In this document: positions 13,556 to 21,119 of the stretch, piece after piece | How the letters are laid out: the number at the start of each line of letters is the position of its first letter | Numbering within the stretch: position 1 is the stretch's first letter | Origin: Desulfuromonadales bacterium | Lineage (GTDB): Bacteria; Desulfobacterota; Desulfuromonadia; Desulfuromonadales; BM103 | Reading direction: 5' to 3' | Length of the DNA: 22,928 nucleotides | Assembly: GCA_030614505.1 (NCBI GenBank) | Contig: JAUWTX010000007.1 | Span: 1-22,928, forward strand | Notes under the pieces: model-generated | Database searches by the model: none | Seen by the model: the letters and a program-made list of their open reading frames with translations, nothing else | What the model was told of the DNA's origin: nothing | Program-made: the position numbers and the translations under genes

Positions 13556-16126
13556 TCAACCTTTTTCTGGTGGTTCAGTTTCTGTCGGCTTCTTTTTAAC
13601 GGCCCTGCGACGCTTCGGCTTGGCTTTTTCTTCTGTCGGACTCTCAGAAGTATTGTTCTTTGCCGGAGTCTCTTTGTCACTTTTGTTTGTTGACTCAGCC
13701 TTTTTAGCCGGAGTCTTCCTGCTGGTGCGACGGGCAGGAGCCTTCTTGGCTGGTTTCTCAACGGCAGATTCCGTTACTGTCGATGCTGATGTCTCAGTTG
13801 CTTTCGGTTTTGCCGTCTCAGTCGTTTCCTGCTTGACCTTTGCACGGCTGGTTCTGCGTCGCTTCGGTTTTTCTTCCGTTTCGGCAGCAGACTGGGATGT
13901 TTGAACCTCTGTTGGCTTTACTTCACTTGCAGTCACGGTCTCTTGGGTCGGTAGCGCCTCCTCACTCTTCTTGCGACCACGGCGTGCAGGCTTTTTGGGT
14001 GCCGGCTTCACTTTAGTGGCTGGCTGCTCCGGTGTGGATGCTTGCTCTGGTGTGGTTTGCTCAGCAGCTTTGTTCTGCTCTGTAGCAGCTGTTTCCGAAT
14101 CCGTTTCAGGCTTCTTGGCGGTACGGCGAGGGCGTCTTTGCTTCTGCTTAGTTTCTGCGGTTGGTTTTTCTTCCGCTGCCTGCTCTGTCGCGGGCTGACC
14201 AACCGGTTCGGTTGCCGTGTCGGCTTGTGCCTGATCAACTGTATCTGAAGCGGTTTCAGATTGTTCTGTACCATCCACAGCTTTTGGTTTGCGGCGGCTT
14301 CTGCGACGTCTCTGTGGTTTTTTCGCCGGAGCGTCGGTGTCCGTTTGTTCTGTAGTCGTCTCAGCAGGTGCGGCAACCGTTTCGGCGCTGTCGGCTTCTT
14401 GAGTAGATCCCTGTGTTTCTGTGGAACCCTGGTCAGTCGTCTGGTCGGTAGTCTGGGCTTCCTCTGAAGTTTCTGTGGCTGCAGGCTTACGCCGTCTCCT
14501 GCGGCGACGCTTTTTGCTTGGTTCGGCCTCAGTTTCAGTAGCATCCTGCTGAGCAGATTCGCCATTTTCTTTTTTGACGTCTTCTTCGATGACCATTGGC
14601 AGGGTGCTGACTGCTACGTATTCAGGCTGAGGCGATTTGCTCTTTTCTTTCTTCTGGATCTCAATTTCAACCTGATCAGCGAGGATATCCCGGTTGCCAT
14701 GAATATGGATCTGCAGTTGATAGCGCCGTTCCATGTCGACAAGTTCTTCACGCTTGGTATTCAACAAGTAGGTGGCAACTTCAACCGGTAGCTGAGCATC
14801 GACCCGACTGACTTGCCCTTTAGCAGCGCTGGCATGAATTTTTCGCAGTAGAGAGACCGCTTGGGTTTCAGGGCTCTTTAAATGGCCGGAACCGTTGCAA
14901 TGAGGACAGGGCAGGTAGGAGCCTTCCGTCAAAGCAGCCTTAATTCGTTGGCGACTCATTTCCAGCAACCCGAACTTGCTGATACGGCCCACGTTGACCC
15001 GGGCTTTGTCGTTCTCCAGAGATTTCTTGACCTGGTCCTCAACCTGACGCATATGCTTGCGTTCGCGCATATCGATAAAATCGATGACAATCAGTCCGCC
15101 TAGGTCGCGCAGGCGCAGTTGTCGGCCGACTTCCGTGGCGGCCTCCAGGTTGGTCTTGGTCGCTGTGGCTTCAACACCCTTTTCAGAGGCCATCTTGCCG
15201 CTGTTGACATCGATGGCAACCAGAGCCTCAGTGGGGTCGATAACAATCGAACCGCCGGAGGGAAGGGCGACCTTGTTGTAGCTCAAAGTCTCAATCTGGT
15301 CTTCAATCTGGTAGCGGGAGAAGATTGGCCGGCGCTCCTGATGCAGTTTCACCAGGTTGACCTGGTCGGGCATGACCATCTGGAAGAAATCCTTGGCTTC
15401 CTTGAATACCTGCGGGTCATCGATCAGGACTTCATCCATTTCAGTGGTGAAGTAATCCCGGATCGACCGGATCATCAGGTTGGATTCTTTGTAGATCAAG
15501 GCCGGAGCCTTGGCCTTCTGCTCAAGCTCCTTGATGCTCTCAAAAAGACGGATCAGGTAGCGGTAGTCACGCTCCAGTTCTTCACGGGTCTGGTCGAGGG
15601 CGGCCGTGCGCACGATATAGCCGACGCCTTCTGCCATGTCGAGTGAAGACATGGCCTTTTTCAGCTCTTTGCGTTGTGAATCGCTCTCTGCTTTGCGGGA
15701 GACACCCCGTGTCTGGCTGCCAGGCATGAGGACCATGTAGCGGCCAGCCAGGGAGAGGTAAGTGGTCAGGGCAGCACCTTTTGTGCCGCGCTCCTCCTTG
15801 GTGATTTGAACCAGGAACTCCTGACCACGGTGCAACAGGTCGTTGATACGTGGTCGTCGGCCATCTTCTGCCGGCTTATAGTCCGGCTTGACCGTGGTGT
15901 AATTGATTTCGTCGATCTGTAAAAAGCCGAGGCGTTCAGCACCATAATCGACAAAAGCGGCCTGCAGACCGGTTTCGACCCGGACTACAACCGCCTTATA
16001 GATGTTTCCTTTAGTGGGCTCCCGACTGGCAACCTCAATATCAAGCTCAGTGAGGACACCGTCTTCTACAATAGCCACCCGGTTTTCTTCCGGATGAGTG
16101 GCGTTAACCATCATTTTTTTAGACAT
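13556..16126 (-). CDS. rne: ribonuclease E/G family endoribonuclease with long charge-patterned tail
   Basis: I start at 16126 (MSKKMMVNATHPEEN) because GGGAAG lies seven bases upstream; an ATG at 16156 adds ten residues without support. That gives 856 residues. The catalytic half (1-490) has the S1 domain (about 35-125), the 5'-sensor/RNase H-like region, catalytic Asp306 (AIDVNSG) and Asp349 (IVIDFIDM) with the same 43-residue gap as E. coli Asp303/Asp346, and the Zn-link CPHCNGSG (Cys407, Cys410). The tail (about 500-856) is disordered and alternates seven Arg/Lys clusters with Thr/Glu/Gln-rich blocks. The enzyme starts mRNA decay and processes rRNA/tRNA. It could be called rne or rng: the core is RNase G-like in size, the tail RNase E-like. 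The leader carries two palindromes and a repeat array. Confidence 0.94.
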   Translation of the reverse strand: MSKKMMVNATHPEENRVAIVEDGVLTELDIEVASREPTKGNIYKAVVVRVETGLQAAFVDYGAERLGFLQIDEINYTTVKPDYKPAEDGRRPRINDLLHRGQEFLVQITKEERGTKGAALTTYLSLAGRYMVLMPGSQTRGVSRKAESDSQRKELKKAMSSLDMAEGVGYIVRTAALDQTREELERDYRYLIRLFESIKELEQKAKAPALIYKESNLMIRSIRDYFTTEMDEVLIDDPQVFKEAKDFFQMVMPDQVNLVKLHQERRPIFSRYQIEDQIETLSYNKVALPSGGSIVIDPTEALVAIDVNSGKMASEKGVEATATKTNLEAATEVGRQLRLRDLGGLIVIDFIDMRERKHMRQVEDQVKKSLENDKARVNVGRISKFGLLEMSRQRIKAALTEGSYLPCPHCNGSGHLKSPETQAVSLLRKIHASAAKGQVSRVDAQLPVEVATYLLNTKREELVDMERRYQLQIHIHGNRDILADQVEIEIQKKEKSKSPQPEYVAVSTLPMVIEEDVKKENGESAQQDATETEAEPSKKRRRRRRRKPAATETSEEAQTTDQTTDQGSTETQGSTQEADSAETVAAPAETTTEQTDTDAPAKKPQRRRRSRRKPKAVDGTEQSETASDTVDQAQADTATEPVGQPATEQAAEEKPTAETKQKQRRPRRTAKKPETDSETAATEQNKAAEQTTPEQASTPEQPATKVKPAPKKPARRGRKKSEEALPTQETVTASEVKPTEVQTSQSAAETEEKPKRRRTSRAKVKQETTETAKPKATETSASTVTESAVEKPAKKAPARRTSRKTPAKKAESTNKSDKETPAKNNTSESPTEEKAKPKRRRAVKKKPTETEPPEKG

Positions 16127-16453
16127 GTAATTCTTCCCGGTTGTCGCGCACGACAACCTTGATCTGTTAGGGGCACAAACCCTATCCCGAGATCACTAAG
16201 CTCAACCGGAACTGGGAGCTCGCTCAAGGACAGGATAAATGCCGAAAGTGTGTATATCTGCAGGGTCATCATGACCCATAAGATCGAAAAAAACCTTTTA
16301 AAAAAGGTATATAGGTGTGAACTATAACAAAAAAAATTAAGTTTGCACAGAAAAATACGGTTTAGGGCTCAGGGATCAGGGTTAAGGGCCCAGGGGTAAC
16401 CCCAGAACCCTTAACCCTTAACCCTTAACCTTTTACTTTTTACTTTTTACTTT
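16127..16453. other. gene-free interval upstream of rne/rng
   Basis: Besides the heptamer array described separately, this 327-base gap holds two perfect palindromes: GGGTCAT-C-ATGACCC (16263-16277) and ACCTTTT-AA-AAAAGGT (16293-16308). The surroundings are A/T-rich (runs of A at 16287-16293 and 16329-16336). I found no convincing promoter hexamers on the minus strand, although one must lie here or the gene is read through from 17548. No ORF or RNA gene was recognised. Confidence 0.6.
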
Positions 16454-16459
16454 TTAACC
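16361..16459. repeat. telomere-like heptamer array forming a large inverted repeat with G-quadruplex potential
   Basis: Starting at 16361, 7-base units follow one another: five ending in AGGG (TTTAGGG, CTCAGGG, ATCAGGG, TTAAGGG, CCCAGGG). After them come GTAACCC, an 8-base CAGAACCC, two TTAACCC, TTAACCT, three TTTACTT and TTTAACC. The G-rich left half and C-rich right half are inverted copies centred near 16398, with most of about 27 positions per arm able to pair. The last unit contains the TAA stop of the gene at 16454-17548. Confidence 0.85.
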
Positions 16460-17548
16460 CAACATCCCATCAATCAACTCAAAATCAAGATCCTGCTCAG
16501 CCAGCTCCTTGACTAGGTTAATCTTCTCCAGATCATCCTCTGTGATCTTGGAAACATCTCTTGTAACTGTCTGAAAAACTGCCGTTGTGTGCTGTTCGGA
16601 ACGCATGAACGGCAGATCACTGTCGTCGAGAACCTGTTGGGTGAGTTTGGAGATCGTGTTGACTCCGGAGATCAACACTCCGGAGAGTTTTGCACGATGT
16701 TCGGGGATATGGTAAAGCGTGGCGAGCATGACCAGCAGTTCATCGCGGCTGCTGTTGACCAGTAACAGTGTTGATGGTTTGAGAATTTCGACAACTTTTT
16801 CCGTGGAGGCGGCAGCAAGCTGGATGCCCTTGATAATGTGCATAGCCTGTTTGCGGGTGGCCCGTAACGGCAGGTTGAAGAGCTTGGCTACATGCTGCAG
16901 GGTGGGGCCGGCAAGGATTGGCGAATAGTTGAATCCGCCTTGAATGATAAACTTCTGATCGGCAAAAGCCTTGCCCATATATTCGAGGGTTCGGGCACGT
17001 TTTTCAGCAATCAACTTGTTCGGCATGACGATACGTACATCAGCCCCTTCCATCTTGTACAGGGCCAGATTCATGCTCACATCGTCAATTACGTGGCCGA
17101 TGCCGCCACCACTGATTAGTAATACCGGAGCATCAAGCAGTCGGGCTACCCGGGCATTGCTCAGACCGAGAACCGAACCGACACCGCTATGTCCGGCTCC
17201 TTCTATAATCAGGAAATCGCAGCGCTCCTCAAGTTCTCTGCAAGCCTCGACCAGCTGCTTTTCGATTAAATCTTTACTTATCACACCGTCCAGAACCTTG
17301 CGTGTATCCCCCGGTTGCAGAACTATGGGTGACATAAACCGAATATCATCTTCAAGATCGAAGACCTTGGCGACCAACGCAGCATCCTTGTCGACCCAGA
17401 AATCATCGTAGCGGACGGCTTTTGGCCCTACTGGTTTGATAAAGCCGACACGGCGATATTTTTTGCGCGCCAGGTGAAGCAAGGAGAGGCTGGTAGTTGT
17501 TTTGCCACAGTCCTGACCAGTTGCTGCAATAAAGACTTTTCGTGCCAT
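16454..17548 (-). CDS. BioD/phosphotransacetylase-N-terminal-like ATPase (AAA_26 plus DRTGG-like domain)
   Basis: The 364-residue protein opens with a dethiobiotin-synthetase-type P-loop, ATGQDCGKTTTSLSLL (9-24), then GFIKPVG (35-41), EGAGHSGVG (115-123) and LLISGGGIGHVIDD (142-155). This is the pattern of the N-terminal domain of long phosphotransacetylases and of stand-alone COG0857 proteins. The C-terminal half (about 215-330) fits the DRTGG-like regulatory domain (ILAGPTLQHVAKLF; LLLVNSSRDELLVMLATL; LSGVLISG). The usual substrate-forming residues of true BioD are not evident, so a regulatory or nucleotide-sensing role is more likely than biotin synthesis. AAGGAAGGA lies seven bases upstream, and TATAAT occurs just before it (17565-17570 on the minus strand). 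The stop falls inside the TTTAACC repeat unit. Confidence 0.85.
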   Translation of the reverse strand: MARKVFIAATGQDCGKTTTSLSLLHLARKKYRRVGFIKPVGPKAVRYDDFWVDKDAALVAKVFDLEDDIRFMSPIVLQPGDTRKVLDGVISKDLIEKQLVEACRELEERCDFLIIEGAGHSGVGSVLGLSNARVARLLDAPVLLISGGGIGHVIDDVSMNLALYKMEGADVRIVMPNKLIAEKRARTLEYMGKAFADQKFIIQGGFNYSPILAGPTLQHVAKLFNLPLRATRKQAMHIIKGIQLAAASTEKVVEILKPSTLLLVNSSRDELLVMLATLYHIPEHRAKLSGVLISGVNTISKLTQQVLDDSDLPFMRSEQHTTAVFQTVTRDVSKITEDDLEKINLVKELAEQDLDFELIDGMLG

Positions 17549-17637
17549 AATGTCCTTCCTTAGGATTATAGCCTACAAGAAATTGTCTTGAGACCTGATC
17601 TTATCAAGGGATGAAGGTCTTCTCATTCTGCGAGGGT

Positions 17638-17666
17638 TTGACCTTTCTGTCAACGATGAAGATAAC
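17638..17666 (+). promoter_or_regulatory. possible sigma70 promoter upstream of the ABC-F gene
   Basis: TTGACC (17638-17643) and GATAAC (17661-17666) are separated by 17 bases. It would give a leader of about 43 bases. It competes with the extended -10 at 17700-17708 as the promoter of this gene. Confidence 0.4.
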
Positions 17667-17699
17667 TTCGTGATGAAGATTCTCGCAGTCGTGTAGATG

Positions 17700-17708
17700 T
17701 GCTATAAC
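17700..17708 (+). promoter_or_regulatory. extended -10 element immediately before the ABC-F start codon
   Basis: TGC-TATAAC matches an extended -10 (TGn plus hexamer). Its last base is seven bases before the ATG at 17716, where transcription would begin almost exactly on the start codon. No Shine-Dalgarno sequence lies between them. Confidence 0.4.
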
Positions 17709-17715
17709 ATGCCCC

Positions 17716-19656
17716 ATGTTACAGCTTAAAGATGTTGTCAAACAGTTTGCCGATCAGGTCGTTTTGCGCCATGTCAATTGGCATGTTCGTCCGACAGACC
17801 GTATCGGTCTGTGTGGTGAGAATGGTGCCGGCAAGACTACCCTGTTACGGTTGCTGGCCAGGCAGTCAGAGGTTGATGCCGGGAATATCCATCTTGCACG
17901 GGGGACCACGATTGGTTACCTGCCTCAGGAAGGCCTGGAGCACTGCGGCAGGGATCTCTTTAACGAGGTGCGTTCGGCGCTTGAGGAACTCCTGGCTGTC
18001 GAAGCTGAGCTGCAGGTGCTTGAGGAGCAGATCAGCCGTGAAGCGGAGCAGGCAGACCTTGATCGCTACTCTGAATTGCAGGAATTTTTTCGGCAGCGCG
18101 GCGGCTATACCATCGAGGCTGAAATCGGCCGGGTCCTGAAGGGCCTGGGTTTTGCCGAGGAAGACTGGAACAAGCCCTGTGAACATTTTTCCGGCGGCTG
18201 GCAGATGCGTATAGCATTGGCCAAGCTGCTGCTGCAAAAACCAACCCTGCTGCTGCTTGATGAACCGACCAACCATCTCGACCTGCCTGCACGTGACTGG
18301 CTTGAAAGTTACCTGGCAGCTTATCCTCATGCCGTGATCCTGGTCTCACATGATCGTTTCTTCCTGGACCAGGTGGTGACACGAATTGTCGAAATCTGGC
18401 ATGGCAAGCTGACAGATTACCCCGGTAATTATTCCCGTTACCTGACCGCCCGGGATGAACGTGTCAAGACTTTACGGGAATCCAAAAGGCGTCAGGACGA
18501 AGACATCGCCCGCCTTGAGGCCTTCATTAATAAGTTTCGCTACAATGCCAACAAGGCGGCCCTGGTGCAGAGTCGGGTCAAGCAGTTGGCAAAAATAGAA
18601 CGCATTGAATTGCCGCCGGAACGGAAAAAGATAGGTTTTTCATTTCCGACACCACCCAAAAGCGGGCGCTTGTCAATCAGTCTCTCCGGGGTGTCTCATG
18701 GCTACGGTGATTTGTCTGTGCTGGAAGAGGTTGAGCTTGCCGTTGAACGGGGTGAACGCATCGCTCTGGTCGGTGCCAATGGTGCTGGAAAATCTACCAT
18801 GATGCGCCTGCTGGCCGGTGTGGAGGCGCCTCTCAAGGGCGAACGCGAGGAAGGCCATAACCTGGTCATGGCTTATTTCGCTCAGGATCAGGCGCGCACT
18901 CTTGATGCAAAACTGACAGTCCTTGAGCAGATCACCCGGGCAGCGCCCTTTGATATGGTGCCGAAAGTCCGCAACCTGCTCGGTGCTTTCCTTTTTCATG
19001 GTGATGATGTGCACAAGAGGGTTGCAGTCCTCTCCGGAGGGGAACGCAATCGTCTGGCCCTGGCTATCCTGCTCCTTGAACCGGCTAACCTTATGTTGCT
19101 GGATGAGCCAACCAACCACCTTGACCTGGCTTCCAAGGAAGTTCTCCTGCAGGCTCTGAAAGGTTACAAGGGTGCCCTGGTGTTCGTTTCCCACGATCGT
19201 TATTTTGTTGACGCCCTGGCCAGTCGGGTTGTTGAGGTCGCAGAGCATCGGGCTACTTCTTATCTCGGTAATTACGGAGACTTTCTGCGCAGCAAAAGCG
19301 GCGAAGGAGATGTCAGCCACTCTTCGTTGCGGGTTGAGCAGGCAAACGCTAATAAGGCAGCTTCACCAGAGAAGGACAAGGTTTCCCGAGTCGCTTCACA
19401 CGCGGAGCGCAAGGCGGCACGGCGGCAGGAACAGAAACAACAAAAGCAGTTGACAGAGGTTGAACAGAAAATTGAGGCTCTTGAACAGAATCTGGCAGGG
19501 TTGACTATAGAGATGCAGGATCCGGCGATGGCTGTCGATCATGCGCGTCTCGGCAAACTGATCGATAAACATACCGATCTGCAGTTGGAATTGGATGACT
19601 GTCTGGAGTTATGGGAGACTCTGCAAGAATTGCTGGCAGCGAGTGGTGCCTCATGA
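17716..19656 (+). CDS. ABC-F family ATPase (YheS/Uup-like)
   Basis: Two ATPase domains in one 646-residue chain without membrane helices define the ABC-F family, whose members bind the ribosomal E site. Domain 1 (1-230): Walker A GENGAGKTT (34-42), signature FSGGWQMR (158-165), Walker B LLLLDEPTNHLD. The P-site tract/interdomain linker (about 235-310) is charged. Domain 2 (318-525): GANGAGKST (353-361), LSGGERNR (439-446), LMLLDEPTNHLD (459-470). Domain 1 has a short arm insertion (85-130). A basic, coiled-coil C-terminal domain (565-640) like that of YheS/Uup follows. FSGGWQMR favours the YheS branch. The role is probably rescue of stalled or starved ribosomes. Its TGA overlaps the next ATG by four bases (19653-19656). 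No RBS precedes it. Confidence 0.93.
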   Translation: MLQLKDVVKQFADQVVLRHVNWHVRPTDRIGLCGENGAGKTTLLRLLARQSEVDAGNIHLARGTTIGYLPQEGLEHCGRDLFNEVRSALEELLAVEAELQVLEEQISREAEQADLDRYSELQEFFRQRGGYTIEAEIGRVLKGLGFAEEDWNKPCEHFSGGWQMRIALAKLLLQKPTLLLLDEPTNHLDLPARDWLESYLAAYPHAVILVSHDRFFLDQVVTRIVEIWHGKLTDYPGNYSRYLTARDERVKTLRESKRRQDEDIARLEAFINKFRYNANKAALVQSRVKQLAKIERIELPPERKKIGFSFPTPPKSGRLSISLSGVSHGYGDLSVLEEVELAVERGERIALVGANGAGKSTMMRLLAGVEAPLKGEREEGHNLVMAYFAQDQARTLDAKLTVLEQITRAAPFDMVPKVRNLLGAFLFHGDDVHKRVAVLSGGERNRLALAILLLEPANLMLLDEPTNHLDLASKEVLLQALKGYKGALVFVSHDRYFVDALASRVVEVAEHRATSYLGNYGDFLRSKSGEGDVSHSSLRVEQANANKAASPEKDKVSRVASHAERKAARRQEQKQQKQLTEVEQKIEALEQNLAGLTIEMQDPAMAVDHARLGKLIDKHTDLQLELDDCLELWETLQELLAASGAS

Positions 19657-20969
19657 ACCGTCCGTTTGTGATTGCCGTCGCCAGCGAAAAGGGTGGGGTG
19701 GGCAAAACGACAATCGCTACCAACCTGGCCGTTTATCTCAAGGCTCTGCGTGAAGATCTGCCGGTAACGATCGCTTCCTTCGACAACCATTTCAGCGTCG
19801 ACCAGATGTTTGCCCTCGGTCCGCGACCGGAGAGGAGTGTTGCCGGACTGTTGGAGGATATTCCGCCTGCTGACCTTGCTGTGCTCGGTCAATACGGTGT
19901 GCAGTATATTGCCTCAGATAATCGATTGCAGGCTCCATCTTGTGCCCCTGCCTGGTTGCGTCAGAGACTGCACTCAACGGCATTTTCCGGCATCATGATC
20001 CTTGATACCCGGCCGATTCTCGACTGGTTTACTGAGGCCGCTTTGCTGGCCGCCGATCTGGTGCTGGTGCCGATCAAGGATCGCGCATCACTGGTCAACG
20101 CAAGCGCTTTGCAGCAGATCCTGACCGCAGGTGAGCGTGCCGATCGGCTCTGGCTGGTTCCTAGCCTGGTCGATAGTCGTGCCCGGCTCAATGCCGAAGT
20201 GAAGGTCCATGAATTTCTTGCCTACGCGGCCCGGGAGCGTGATTATCAGGTCCTGGATATCTACATCAGCAAGAGCCCCAAGGTGGAAGGTCTGGCCTCA
20301 GGGTTCTCCAGTCGTTTACGGCCGGTTCTTACGCATGCTCGCAACACTGCTGTCCACGGTCAGTTCAAGTGCCTGGCCGAGTTTGTCCTGACCCGGTTCG
20401 ATGCAGAACCAGCTGACGAGCGTGGTCGTCAGGCTGGATTAACGCAGGATGTTTTTACGAATATATCCACGGGTCATCGCCGTCGCCTGGTTCTCGAATG
20501 TCCCCTCTGCTGCTGCCAGTCCCTCGCAGATGATGGACATTTTTACTTTGATATACGCAGTCGTCGCCGAGGGTTTATTCATCCGGGCTGTTTCAAACAG
20601 ATTTGCAGTGACCTCAGTTTGTATGATGCTGATGGCTTATATGATACCAATGGTCAAAACTACACGGTTGCCCTGACCATTGACGGGCCTGGTCTGATCG
20701 GACCTGAGTGTCGCTTGACTGTTCACCTTTGTGATGCAGACGGAGAGCTGCTTGACAGTGAGGAAGTAGAGCTCAATGGACGTAAGTCCCTGGTCGACTC
20801 GCTGGAGATGATGACCGGTCGGTCACTGGATATGACCTATCGTGAGCTTATACTGGTGAACAGCCTTGCTACTTATGTTGAGACTCAACTGGCTGACGAT
20901 GCTTACCGTAGTTTTGTGCTCCGACGTCGACAGGTTGCGCGGACACTCCGCGACGCCGGTCTGTTCTAA
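19653..20969 (+). CDS. ParA/MinD-type ATPase with putative zinc-binding C-terminal extension
   Basis: I chose the ATG within ATGA at 19653 (translational coupling to the ABC-F gene), although the frame is open upstream; MNRPFVIAVASEKGGVGKTT is a perfect ParA-like start. The 438-residue protein has a deviant Walker A KGGVGKTT (13-20), a switch I-like ASFDNHFSVDQMF (41-53, in place of the usual D.D.Q) and ILDTRP (116-121) as switch II, then VLVPIKDRASLVNA (137-150). The ParA fold ends near 250. The extension (250-438) contains CPLC (283-286) and HPGC (310-313), which could hold one zinc ion, and then a beta-rich region and a helical C-terminus. No ParB gene is adjacent. Its partner and cargo are unknown; the link to ribosome function is inference from the overlap. 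Confidence 0.83.
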   Translation: MNRPFVIAVASEKGGVGKTTIATNLAVYLKALREDLPVTIASFDNHFSVDQMFALGPRPERSVAGLLEDIPPADLAVLGQYGVQYIASDNRLQAPSCAPAWLRQRLHSTAFSGIMILDTRPILDWFTEAALLAADLVLVPIKDRASLVNASALQQILTAGERADRLWLVPSLVDSRARLNAEVKVHEFLAYAARERDYQVLDIYISKSPKVEGLASGFSSRLRPVLTHARNTAVHGQFKCLAEFVLTRFDAEPADERGRQAGLTQDVFTNISTGHRRRLVLECPLCCCQSLADDGHFYFDIRSRRRGFIHPGCFKQICSDLSLYDADGLYDTNGQNYTVALTIDGPGLIGPECRLTVHLCDADGELLDSEEVELNGRKSLVDSLEMMTGRSLDMTYRELILVNSLATYVETQLADDAYRSFVLRRRQVARTLRDAGLF

Positions 20970-21011
20970 CAGGATGTCGGATTTAAACAAACTTCCGCGA
21001 CGGCAAGATTC

Positions 21012-21040
21012 TTGACATGAAAGCTCGAATATTCTAAAAA
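21012..21040 (+). promoter_or_regulatory. possible sigma70 promoter for the DUF4388-like gene
   Basis: A consensus -35 TTGACA (21012-21017) is followed after 17 bases by TAAAAA (21035-21040), a partial -10. The leader of about 70 bases contains the inverted repeat TCAGGT-N19-ACCTGA (21048-21078), a possible regulatory site. Confidence 0.4.
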
Positions 21041-21119
21041 GTTGTGATCAGGTTCTAGAGCTAATTAGTGTGACCTGAATCTGTTCGTTACTCACAGATT
21101 AAGGTGCGAGGCTTAAGTT

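Noticed and set aside
13620..14560. Several plus-strand and alternative-frame ORFs opposite the rne/rng tail
   Set aside because: They are shadows of the repetitive low-complexity tail coding; they have compositionally biased Cys/Phe/Val-rich translations and no RBS or family match.
16361..16459. CRISPR array or true telomere
   Set aside because: Units are 7 bases with no unique spacers, so it is not CRISPR. Flanking sequence continues with normal genes, so it is not a chromosome end in this window.
16454..17548. Biotin synthesis gene bioD
   Set aside because: The protein is too long for BioD and has a DRTGG-like second domain; no other bio genes are adjacent.
19653..20969. Chromosome partition locus parAB
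   Set aside because: No parB or parS-like sequence was seen and the protein has an unrelated C-terminal extension.
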